Assembly: GCF_004168365.1 (NCBI RefSeq)
Contig: NZ_CP035704.1
Location: 4,278,001-4,342,000 of the forward strand
Reading direction: 5' to 3'
DNA: 64,000 nt
Source: Pseudolysobacter antarcticus
Lineage (GTDB): Bacteria; Pseudomonadota; Gammaproteobacteria; Xanthomonadales; Rhodanobacteraceae
The translations under genes and the position numbers were made by a program. Of this stretch, positions 55,773 through 63,337 are shown piece after piece. Under the pieces are notes generated by a model. That model ran no database searches. It saw only the letters and a list, made by a program, of their open reading frames with translations, and was not told where the DNA came from. Numbering within the stretch: position 1 is the stretch's first letter; the number at the start of each line of letters is the position of its first letter.

Positions 55773-55806
55773 GCTCGTCATTCTCGCGCAGTCGGGAATG
55801 ACGAGC
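55773..55806. repeat. REP-like hairpin between M28 and TPR genes
   Basis: Arms GCTCGTCATTC and GAATGACGAGC match perfectly over 11 bases and extend by three more pairs inward around CGCAGT. The core GTCATTC ... GGAATGAC is shared in form with the hairpin at 33144. It starts 17 bases after the M28 stop codon and ends four bases before the next ATG. Confidence 0.65.
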
Positions 55807-55810
55807 ACTC

Positions 55811-56629
55811 ATGCAACGCTTGCGTCACATCGCCACTCGCGGCAGCATGTCGCGCCTGCTCTCAGAACTTGTGCCCGTGCCGATACTTCTCATCATTTCC
55901 ATCGTCCTGCAGGTTGCCTGCGGCGTGCACGCGGTGCGCAGCGGTCGCACGCAGCCGTGGCTGTGGTTGCTGTTCATCGGCTCCTACATTGCCGTGATCG
56001 TGTATGTGATCGCCGCGGTGATTCCCGATCTGCGCAACGATCCGCGTGGTCGTGCCGTCGCGCGCAACGTGTTGCACAAGATCGATCCCGAGCGTCAGAA
56101 ACGCGTGATCGCGCAGAAGCTCGAACTCTCGGGCACAGTGGAAAATCGCCGCGCCCTCGCGATGGAATGTCTGCGCCTCGGCGACTACGCCAACGCCGCC
56201 GATTTGTTCCGCGGCTGCCTCACCGGCATCTACGCCGACGATCCACAATTCATGCTCGGCCTCGCGCAGGCGCAGGCGGGTCAGCGCGATTTCGCCGGCA
56301 CCCGCGCAACGCTCGAAAGCCTAATCAAGAGCAATCCGGATTTCCGTTCCAGCGACGGGCATTTGCTTTACGCGCGCAGCCTCGATGAACTCGGCGACAC
56401 CGACGCCGCGCTCAACGAATACGCCGTGCTTGCGACCAGTTATCCCGGCGAAGAAGCGCGTTATCGCTATGGCGCGCTGCTGAAAAAACGCGAACGGTTT
56501 CGCGAAGCGCGTGACGTCTTTCAGGAAATGCTCAAGCGCGAAAAAGTCGCACCGAAATATTATCGCCGCAAGGAAAGCGAATGGCTGGATGCCGCAAGGC
56601 GCGATCTTGCGGCGATGGGGCCGGCATAA
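55811..56629 (+). CDS. Membrane-anchored TPR protein
   Basis: A 272-residue protein. Two membrane helices lie near 20-40 and 52-74, and a soluble helical half starts at about 80 (RAVARNVLHKIDPERQKRVIAQKLELSG) with TPR-like units such as ALAMECLRLGDYANAADLFRGCL, LGLAQAQAGQRDFAGTRATLESL and YARSLDELGDTDAALNEYAVL. The start could also be the second Met (55847), since the first ATG sits right next to the hairpin. Function is unknown. Confidence 0.75.
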   Translation: MQRLRHIATRGSMSRLLSELVPVPILLIISIVLQVACGVHAVRSGRTQPWLWLLFIGSYIAVIVYVIAAVIPDLRNDPRGRAVARNVLHKIDPERQKRVIAQKLELSGTVENRRALAMECLRLGDYANAADLFRGCLTGIYADDPQFMLGLAQAQAGQRDFAGTRATLESLIKSNPDFRSSDGHLLYARSLDELGDTDAALNEYAVLATSYPGEEARYRYGALLKKRERFREARDVFQEMLKREKVAPKYYRRKESEWLDAARRDLAAMGPA

Positions 56630-56962
56630 AGCCCCAGCCGCGAGCCGTAAAAACACCGTGCCGTGATAAGGTTTCATCTCGCGTTGTTGCGTTTTGAATC
56701 CTTACCCGCCCAACCGGATCGCAGATCCGGTGAACGGAACAACTGCGCTGTAGCCCGCGAGCGGCGGAGCGATCCAGAGGGTCGCGAAGGTGCCGAACTG
56801 CGTCACGCCATCACCGAGAGTCTCGCGCAAATCATAACCAACACCACCGAACTCAAACGGCACGCGATCGATCATGCGCGCGCTGAAAATGTTCGAGGAA
56901 ATCAGGCGGTGTGTTGGGTAGTGCTGATCTCGACGTTGGTGCCGAGACCATGCTCGCGGGCG
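56630..56962. other. Intergenic stretch, possibly with a decayed gene
   Basis: No complete gene is supported. On the minus strand a 57-codon frame (56702-56875) has a protein-like composition and is listed separately as a possible fragment. The plus-strand frame through here runs into the antisense of the next gene and has no supporting composition. Confidence 0.4.
56702..56875 (-). pseudogene. Possible gene fragment (57 codons)
   Basis: A short minus-strand frame with ATG 56875 and TAA at 56702. Its product begins MIDRVPFEFGGVGYDL and ends AIRLGG; it looks like the C-terminal part of a larger protein, but no parent can be named. An in-frame stop about 30 codons upstream closes it. It could equally be chance. 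Confidence 0.25.
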
Positions 56963-57310
56963 CTACCTTGTTGCTGCGGGATAGTGCGAGAGTTCCAGCG
57001 CAAGACCGAGACTACCCGCTGCACTAACCAAGTCTGCGGGAAATCGGTCGTACTGAACTGCCACATCCCGCCATTCAATCGCAAAATCCAGCACGCCGCT
57101 CGCACCGTTTTCACTGATCATCAGCCGAAGTTCCGCCGTATTAGCGCGAAGAAATTCGATTGCGCCACTTACCTGTGCAGCGAGATCGTCAAAGCCTGCT
57201 TCACTCACATAAAAATGCGCAACACCATTCTCAATCCGATATGGCTTTAATACCATTCGCGATAGCATCACTTCCACGGAAGGAGCAGAAATTCGCAGGA
57301 TACAACTCAT
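56963..57310 (-). CDS. Hypothetical protein, possibly immunity-like
   Basis: A 115-residue cytosolic protein of unknown function. The C-terminal two thirds has a regular helix-strand pattern (FDDLAAQVSGAIEFLRANTAELRLMI, then LDFAIEWRDVAVQYDRFPADLV and a final LGLALELSHYP), of the kind seen in small immunity or DUF proteins from polymorphic toxin loci. The start may be ATG 57268 or 57256 instead, since the first residues look non-conserved. The gene is AT-rich and sits beside the orphan HicB gene. Confidence 0.5.
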   Translation of the reverse strand: MSCILRISAPSVEVMLSRMVLKPYRIENGVAHFYVSEAGFDDLAAQVSGAIEFLRANTAELRLMISENGASGVLDFAIEWRDVAVQYDRFPADLVSAAGSLGLALELSHYPAATR

Positions 57311-57395
57311 TGCAGATAGAGCTACCGTTTGAGTTAATACAGAACAACGCAGTAAAAATAGTGACGCCCGATTGCAACCAGCTTGAACGATGTCA

Positions 57396-57773
57396 TCACG
57401 GCGTACCTGCTTGACCTCGCGTTTGTTTCTGGCCCGAAGCCTTGCGACTCGCTGCGCTCAACGCCTGCTCTGCCCACTTGTTCAGACTCACACCACTGCG
57501 TGCGGCAGCCTTCAACGCAGCCGCATGTACATTCGGCGCAACCCTGAGCATGAGCTTGCCGCTCGCAGGCTTCTCGGGGGCGGCGCCGAGCTTTTCGCAG
57601 GCGGAAATATAATCGTCTACCACCATGCGGAAATTGGTTTCAAACTCGGTCACCGACTCCCCGTGAAACGAGATGATGTCGTCGATATCCAGCACCCGAC
57701 CCACGATGATCTTATCTTCGGCATCGAAGCTCATACTTGCGGTATAGCTTTTGTATGACATCGTATTGTTCAT
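57396..57773 (-). CDS. hicB: HicB-family antitoxin without HicA partner
   Basis: A 125-residue protein. The N-terminal half is a HicB-type partial RNase H fold (YTASMSFDAEDKIIVGRVLDIDDIISFHGESVTEFETNFRMVVDDYISACEKLG), and the C-terminal half has a ribbon-helix-helix or helix-turn-helix part (GKLMLRVAPNVHAAALKAAARSGVSLNKWAEQALSAA), typical of DNA-binding antitoxins. HicA normally lies directly beside it, but the flanking gaps (85 and about 68 bases) are too short to hold one. It may be a free-standing regulator or a leftover. Start ATG 57773. Confidence 0.8.
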   Translation of the reverse strand: MNNTMSYKSYTASMSFDAEDKIIVGRVLDIDDIISFHGESVTEFETNFRMVVDDYISACEKLGAAPEKPASGKLMLRVAPNVHAAALKAAARSGVSLNKWAEQALSAASRKASGQKQTRGQAGTP

Positions 57774-57840
57774 GGCTTGATCTAAGTGCAAGCATGGAAG
57801 GGAGCGGAAGAAGTATATTCATTCGATCGCGGATATGGCT

Positions 57841-60222
57841 TCATGTCTTTGGCACAGGCATCCTCAGCCCGACGACCTGATCAACACGCTGCTTCGCCGC
57901 CACCGTCAACACATGCTTTTCACCGAGCTTGGCAAGTTGCCGCTCGTAGGCCGAGCGCGCCAATGCCTCGCCTGCGGCGACATCACCGGCTTGCGCTTGC
58001 ACCAGCCCGAGCACGCTTTCGGTATTGATCAGATAAATATCGTCGGGCGGCAGTTTGGCCTTGCGCATCTTCAACGCGGTTTCGGCCAGCGGCAACGCTT
58101 CGCGTGGGCGGTTTGCCTGCATCAGGGCCTGCGCGTAGGTGATCGCGGCGTAGCTGATTTGCGGATTGTCGCTGGACAAAGTTTTCGCGGCGGCCCAGGC
58201 GCGCGCGCCATAGCCAAGCGCGGCGGTTGTGTCTTTTTGCTGGACGCTGCGCCAGGTCAAGGTGCTCAGGGTGCTGACCACGCTAAAATGGTTTTCGCCG
58301 AGCAGTTCGATCTTCATCTTCAGCGCTTCGTCGTATTGCGCCGACGCAGCGGCATGATCGCCGGAATCATCGAGCACCGTGGCAAGGTTACCGAGCGACT
58401 GTGCGAGCAGCGGATGGCCGAGCGGAAAGGCATCACGCAGCAGCGCCACGCCTTGCCGAATCGTGAGCAGCGCGCCTGCATAATCCTCGCGCGAATCCTG
58501 CACCACGGCGAGATCGTTCATCGCGGCAGCGCGTGACTCGATCAGTTCGGTCGGCGTTTCTTCCAGTGCCGTTTCGAGCCAGCGCTGCGCCGCCGCGGCA
58601 TTGTCGCGACGCGTTTCGAGAAACCCGAGTTGCGCCGCGCTGTCGCCGCGTTGGCGTGGCGTACCGGTTTTGAGCGCCTGCGCGCGCGCGCTGACAAGCA
58701 CGGTTTCTGCCTCAGTAAAATCGCCGCGGTGCGCGAGGATATAACCGAGCACGATGCGCGTTTCCAGCGCGGCTTCGTCCAGATTGTTTTGCTCGGCGAG
58801 CGTGAGTGCGGACTGCGCGGCTTCGCGCGCGTTGTCGAGATCGCCAAGGGTGACATAGGTTTTCGCCAAGGTCAGTTCGGTCGCGATACGCGTTGGCGGA
58901 TCGTTGACAAGCACGTGATCGGCATTGCGCCGCGCGCTATCGAGAATATCGCCGAGCTTGGCATTGCGCCCGAGATTGCCGTGATCGGTGGCGCCGAGCA
59001 TATCCTGCAGGAACACGTTGATGCGCTCGGCGCGATCGCGCGCGATGCTCGCCTCGTGCGCCTGCCACAACGCAAATACGCTGCCGAGCAACAGTGCCAG
59101 AGTCGCCGCCGTCGCGACCGAAACCGCGAGTTTGTAGCGACGTAAAATTCGCGTCGTGCGCTCGCTCCACGGCGGCTGTCGCGCCAGCACTTCTTCGCCA
59201 TCGAGCCAGCGGCGCAGGTCTTCTGCAAACGTCGCACAACTGGCGTAACGCCGTGTCGATTGTTTCGCCAACGCCTTGAGAATCACCGCATCGAGATCGC
59301 GTGCGCTGCCGCCGAGCTGGCGCGTTTGCATCTGCGTGCTCGGGCGTGGCGGATCGGTTTCGCAAACCACACGTTCGATCGCACTGGGCCGCGTATCGGT
59401 GATGCGATACGGCCGCGCGCCGGTCACAAGTTCATACAGCAACACGCCGAGCGAGTAGATATCCGAGGCCGTGCCGAGTGGTTCGCCGCGCACTTGTTCG
59501 GGGCTGGCGTATTCCGGCGTGAGCGGGCCGAGGCCGGTGCGCGTGGTACTCGGCACGCTGTCGCCAACCAGCTTGGCGATACCAAAATCCAGCAGCTTGG
59601 GTTCGCCGTGTGTATCCACGAGCACGTTGCTCGGCTTGATATCGCGATGCACGACCAACTGGCTATGCGCGGTCTGCACCGCATCGAGAATTTTCAGGAA
59701 CAGTTGCAGCTGCGTCCGCACATCCAGCGCATGCTGTTTCGCATACACCGTGATCGGCGCACCCTCGACGTATTCCATCACCAGATACGGCGCGCCATTC
59801 TGGTCGTTGCCGACGTCAAGCAGGCTGGCGATATGCGCGTGACTGAGCGCACCGAGGATGCGCTGTTCGAGCGCAAACCGCGTGCGCAAATCGCCAGCGT
59901 CGTACAACAACAACTTGATCGCGACGGGTTTGCTGTACGCGCCATCGGCACGCTCGGCGCGATACACGCTGCCCATGCCGCCGCTGCCGATCAACTGCAG
60001 CAGCCGATACGAACCGAGCCGTTCGCCGCTGCGATCGGTGTTGCCGGTCAGTGGCTGCGCGAGGAAATCCGTGGACGCCACATCGGCGCGCAACAGCGCC
60101 TCGATCTCTTTGCGCAAGGCGTTGTTGCCGGCGCATTCGGCATCGAGAAAATCGGCGCGTGCGGCAGGCTGCAGATCCAACGCCTGCTCGAACACAGACA
60201 TTGCACGATAGGCGTCGTTCAT
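57841..60222 (-). CDS. Transmembrane Ser/Thr protein kinase with C-terminal TPR domain
   Basis: A 793-residue kinase. The catalytic domain (about 70-345) has all motifs: glycine loop GSGGMGSVY at 79-87, Lys at 103 (VAIKLL), HRDIKPSNV at 192-200, DFG at 212-214 and TPEYASPEQ at 235-243. A single membrane helix at about 365-386 separates it from a C-terminal helical repeat region (about 400-790) with TPR-like units such as LTLAKTYVTLGDLDNAREAAQSALTLAEQ. By charge the kinase is cytosolic and the TPR part periplasmic. Its ATG overlaps the stop of the sigma-factor gene (ATGA), so the pair is made together. Confidence 0.92.
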   Translation of the reverse strand: MNDAYRAMSVFEQALDLQPAARADFLDAECAGNNALRKEIEALLRADVASTDFLAQPLTGNTDRSGERLGSYRLLQLIGSGGMGSVYRAERADGAYSKPVAIKLLLYDAGDLRTRFALEQRILGALSHAHIASLLDVGNDQNGAPYLVMEYVEGAPITVYAKQHALDVRTQLQLFLKILDAVQTAHSQLVVHRDIKPSNVLVDTHGEPKLLDFGIAKLVGDSVPSTTRTGLGPLTPEYASPEQVRGEPLGTASDIYSLGVLLYELVTGARPYRITDTRPSAIERVVCETDPPRPSTQMQTRQLGGSARDLDAVILKALAKQSTRRYASCATFAEDLRRWLDGEEVLARQPPWSERTTRILRRYKLAVSVATAATLALLLGSVFALWQAHEASIARDRAERINVFLQDMLGATDHGNLGRNAKLGDILDSARRNADHVLVNDPPTRIATELTLAKTYVTLGDLDNAREAAQSALTLAEQNNLDEAALETRIVLGYILAHRGDFTEAETVLVSARAQALKTGTPRQRGDSAAQLGFLETRRDNAAAAQRWLETALEETPTELIESRAAAMNDLAVVQDSREDYAGALLTIRQGVALLRDAFPLGHPLLAQSLGNLATVLDDSGDHAAASAQYDEALKMKIELLGENHFSVVSTLSTLTWRSVQQKDTTAALGYGARAWAAAKTLSSDNPQISYAAITYAQALMQANRPREALPLAETALKMRKAKLPPDDIYLINTESVLGLVQAQAGDVAAGEALARSAYERQLAKLGEKHVLTVAAKQRVDQVVGLRMPVPKT

Positions 60223-60824
60223 GGATCGAGTGCGGGAATCGGCAAATCCAACGCGCGATACAACCACGCCCGCGCGACGCGGAAATCTCGCGCCAAGGTC
60301 GCGCGCGAAATATCCAGCACCTCGGCGACCTCGGCAAAATCCAGCCCGGCGAACACGCGCAATTCGATCACGCGCGCCTTGCGTGCATCGAAGGCTTCGA
60401 GCGCGTTCAAAGCTTCGTCGAGCGCGAGCAGATCCATGTTCTGCTGCGGATCGGCGACATTCAATGACGACAACGTCACGCGCTCGCCGCCATCGCGCTT
60501 GTCGGCGCGACGATGGCGTTCGTGATCGACCAAAACCTGGCGCATCGCACGCGCGGCGAGCGCAAAAAAATGCACGCGATTCGCGCTGTCGGGGCGCTGT
60601 CCATCGCTGAGCTTGAGATACGCCTCGTGCACGAGCTCGGTCGGCACCAGCGTATGGCCGATCCGCTCGGCCCCGAGCTGGCGCCGAGCGATGGCGCGCA
60701 ACTGCGCATACACCATCGGCAACAAGGCGTCACCGGCATCAGCATCGCCCTCATGCCAACGTTGCAGCAAAGCCGTGATCGGCGCAGCAGCCTGATCTTC
60801 CACGTTGCCTCCAGCCGACATCAT
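60219..60824 (-). CDS. ECF sigma factor paired with a Ser/Thr kinase
   Basis: A 201-residue sigma-70 family factor of the ECF type (Sigma70_ECF/PF07638-like). Region 2 has HTLVPTELVHEAYLKLSDG at 57-75 and HFFALAARAMRQVLVDHERHRRADKRDGG, and region 4 has ELRVFAGLDFAEVAEVLDISRATLARDFRVARAWL, a helix-turn-helix for the -35 box. The acidic DAED segment of usual ECF factors is replaced by LVPTE with Thr62, a pattern described for kinase-linked ECF groups, in which phosphorylation of Thr supplies the charge needed to bind RNA polymerase. No anti-sigma factor is present. It precedes and overlaps the kinase gene. Confidence 0.88.
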   Translation of the reverse strand: MMSAGGNVEDQAAAPITALLQRWHEGDADAGDALLPMVYAQLRAIARRQLGAERIGHTLVPTELVHEAYLKLSDGQRPDSANRVHFFALAARAMRQVLVDHERHRRADKRDGGERVTLSSLNVADPQQNMDLLALDEALNALEAFDARKARVIELRVFAGLDFAEVAEVLDISRATLARDFRVARAWLYRALDLPIPALDP

Positions 60825-60948
60825 TGTCGGGATGCGGCGATGTTACGTCTGTGCCGCCTGTGCCGTCGAGTTTGTGCAGTAACCCGTCCGAATGGCGTCA
60901 ATGCGCGGCTTCTATCCAACGCCACGATCAGAATCGGTTGCCTCAAGC

Positions 60949-60977
60949 AATATGGTCGCATATCACTCAGCGTTCAA
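60949..60977 (-). promoter_or_regulatory. Candidate promoter of the sigma-kinase operon
   Basis: On the minus strand TTGAAC (60977-60972), 17 bases and CATATT (60954-60949). It lies about 125 bases before the sigma-factor ATG. Confidence 0.35.
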
Positions 60978-61001
60978 AAATCAGCTCTCGATTTTCGCCG
61001 G

Positions 61002-62012
61002 TCAATGGGGCTTTTTTTCGCAGCATCGCTGAAATAGCAGCAAACCTTTGGCTCGGGCATCGGCGATCTGCTGCGGTGAAAGCGGCGCGATAAAATTATA
61101 GCCATTAGCGAAACTCTCCATCTGTTGCAGATAGTTGCGCTGCTGATCTTCGCCCTCTGCACTACTCGCGAGCGATGCTACGAAGGCGTAGGTATAGCCC
61201 AATACCGAATCCTGCTGCAGCACGCCGGAAAAGTCGGCGCCATACGCGCGTATGGCGGCATGCAAAGCATCGCGATCACCGACCTCGATCAGACCATCCA
61301 AAGCCACCTGCTCGATTTCTTCAAGCTCGATCAACTGTTCCGCATTACGTACCCGCTCGACGCCTCGCGTCACCGATGTGCCAAATGTTGTGACGTCCAA
61401 AATCGTTTTGCGATCATGCTGCTCTAGGCCAAGTCGCATCCAGTCCAGGCGGCTATCGATTTGTCGTGGCGTCAACGCAGTGCACAAATCGCGCTGATCA
61501 AAAGCTTGTTCAAGCGCTTTTTCATGCTCGTGTTTCAGCGTTTCTTCGTCCATCGAATGACCCACCTCACCATCAAGATACTGGGCAAGAATCTGCTTGG
61601 CTACTACACGCCGCTGCCGATAATTCTGGTCTTCAATATGGTTTATTTCTTCATCCGGGAGTCTGCTGAAATTGGCACAGGAATCAAGCCGACGATACAG
61701 GCCACGCAGGGTATCCATGTCGCCATTGCGCGCCAGCGTTTCCAGTGTCGGCAACTCGTTGAGAAACTCCTTGCCGCTCAACTTGCTCACATCCACCGAA
61801 ACAAATGTCGGCTTTGATTTCGCGGCAACGGCTGCGCGTTGATCAGGCGAAAAAGACAAATTCGCCGGTAACTTCGTGCTCGCGACCGGCACTGCGTTCG
61901 CCGCAGCAACGTCCTGGCCGTAGCTATGCCCCAGCACCAGCCCAACCACCAATGCGGCGCACAACAACAGCACGATCCAGGACACAGGATGCGACAGCAG
62001 CATGCGTTTCAT
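61002..62012 (-). CDS. Membrane-anchored helical protein, paralog A
   Basis: A 336-residue protein of unknown function. A signal anchor at about 10-28 is followed by a disordered linker and a helical, SEL1/TPR-like domain. Four cysteines are shared in place with the gene upstream: C112 (SCANF), C177 (LCTAL), and the pair C330-C331 close to the C-terminus. ATG 62012 is fixed by its four-base overlap with the stop of paralog B. The pair is encoded just before the ECF sigma factor on the same strand, with 177 bases between them, so it may be part of the same regulon. Confidence 0.7.
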   Translation of the reverse strand: MKRMLLSHPVSWIVLLLCAALVVGLVLGHSYGQDVAAANAVPVASTKLPANLSFSPDQRAAVAAKSKPTFVSVDVSKLSGKEFLNELPTLETLARNGDMDTLRGLYRRLDSCANFSRLPDEEINHIEDQNYRQRRVVAKQILAQYLDGEVGHSMDEETLKHEHEKALEQAFDQRDLCTALTPRQIDSRLDWMRLGLEQHDRKTILDVTTFGTSVTRGVERVRNAEQLIELEEIEQVALDGLIEVGDRDALHAAIRAYGADFSGVLQQDSVLGYTYAFVASLASSAEGEDQQRNYLQQMESFANGYNFIAPLSPQQIADARAKGLLLFQRCCEKKPH

Positions 62013-63070
62013 CGGATATTCCCGCGACAACATTGCGCGAACAATTCGATGCCGAGTTGCTGCGCAGCGAGTTGTTGTATCGGGCTCAAACCGGCGCCGG
62101 TATGACTCAGATGTTGCTGAAAATATCCCTCGGTCGTGCTGCCATAATTCAACGTCGTCATGAAATGATTTCCGACCCACGGCAACGTGCCGATGGCGGC
62201 GTAAGGCACCTGCGACGCTGCATGGAAATAAGCGTAAGCCAGAAACTCATTCGGTTCGGCAAACAAACCATCGTCCAATACTTCACCAATGGCAGCCAAT
62301 GCGCGCGGATCTCCGGCAGAGAGAGCGCTCTGCAACGCCGTGATGGCGAGCTGTTTTTGCCGCACAAGATCTGCAGGCCTGGTGACATCGGCGTCTTGCA
62401 GCATGACTAGCCAATAACCCAGCTGCGCATCCCGGTTGCCCAACTCGGTCGCGCGCGTTTGCCAATCCTTCCAGTTTTTCGCATCGCGACTATCCACGCC
62501 GGTACAACGGCTTATCTGCTGCTGCGCGGCGTCAAGATTTTCCTGATAAACGGGTTTCACCGGAATCTCTGGAATATCGCCAAGGTCGCCGCGTTGCTTC
62601 TTCGCGGTGATCTTGAGTTGATCGATCAGCTGATCGGTGGCTTCGAATTGCGCCACGGTTCGCTCTTCTGCGCCGCGCTCGACCTCGGCTGCGTTCTTCG
62701 GCGGCACAAAATATTGGCAGGCACGAAAGTCTTGCGCGAGCGCGTAGGCGGCATCGGCGTTGCCCGCATCCGCGAGCTGTTCAAGGCTGGCGACATTGCG
62801 GCCGAACGGGCCTGAAGGCAACTCCGTCCGCGTCGCCGCGCTTGCGCCCGGAGCCATGCCACGTTGCACTTGCGAGCTGTGTTGAGCGACGATTTTTTGC
62901 CAGCCGTCACGCGCTTCGAGTGGCGCTATTGTCGCATCGAATTTCACATGCGCCGCATCGGGCGCTACGCTGACCATCGCCGGTTGCACGCGCAGTTTGC
63001 CCCATTCGTATCCAGCCATGAGCATGATCAAGGTCGCAACGGCGACGCCCGTCCATTTGTTTTTTTGCAT
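62009..63070 (-). CDS. Membrane-anchored helical protein, paralog B
   Basis: A 353-residue protein with an N-terminal signal anchor (about 8-20) and a helical repeat-like periplasmic domain (LADAGNADAAYALAQDF near 99-115 and LGYWLVMLQDADVT near 217-230 have SEL1-like spacing). Its cysteines C118 (RACQYF), C189 (SRCTG) and C347-C348 (FAQCCRGN) are at the same relative places as in paralog A, and both genes end LSP-x-Q ... LF-x-x-CC. Function is unknown. A palindrome with GCTGGG and CCCAGC arms lies just upstream of its ATG. Confidence 0.7.
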   Translation of the reverse strand: MQKNKWTGVAVATLIMLMAGYEWGKLRVQPAMVSVAPDAAHVKFDATIAPLEARDGWQKIVAQHSSQVQRGMAPGASAATRTELPSGPFGRNVASLEQLADAGNADAAYALAQDFRACQYFVPPKNAAEVERGAEERTVAQFEATDQLIDQLKITAKKQRGDLGDIPEIPVKPVYQENLDAAQQQISRCTGVDSRDAKNWKDWQTRATELGNRDAQLGYWLVMLQDADVTRPADLVRQKQLAITALQSALSAGDPRALAAIGEVLDDGLFAEPNEFLAYAYFHAASQVPYAAIGTLPWVGNHFMTTLNYGSTTEGYFQQHLSHTGAGLSPIQQLAAQQLGIELFAQCCRGNIR

Positions 63071-63087
63071 CCTCGCAACTCCCTGTC

Positions 63088-63118
63088 AATTCGCGCTGGG
63101 CGCATCCCAGCGGGAATT
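63088..63118. promoter_or_regulatory. Palindrome upstream of paralog B
   Basis: Inverted repeat with arms AATTC-G-CGCTGGG and CCCAGCG-G-GAATT around CGCAT, broken by one G-G mismatch. On the minus strand it occupies the leader about 18 to 48 bases before the ATG at 63070, so it could be an operator or a leader hairpin. The remaining stretch to 63337 shows no gene. Confidence 0.45.
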
Positions 63119-63337
63119 CTAGCGCGCCTGATACGCAAGCGCGCGCGGCGCTATTTCATTGATTGTGAAATTGGCGGCAACGCACTTTTCGAAAATCAAT
63201 CTCGCATCGATGAGACTTGTCGGCGCCGTTTTACGCATCCAGTGAACAAGCCGCTCAAGCTCGCCTTCACCCGTCTTGATGCAGGCAGACAGCCCACGCT
63301 TATGCAATCTGCGCACCGCTCTGCAGGAGTTCCGCAC

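Noticed and set aside
56663-57250. Plus-strand open frame of 195 codons across the gap
   Set aside because: Overlaps the minus-strand 115-residue gene, has irregular composition and no ribosome site.
57311-57840. Search for a HicA toxin next to HicB
   Set aside because: The gaps on both sides are under 90 bases and hold no HicA-like frame on either strand.
59260-60525. Plus-strand open frame of 421 codons
   Set aside because: Antisense to the kinase and sigma-factor genes.
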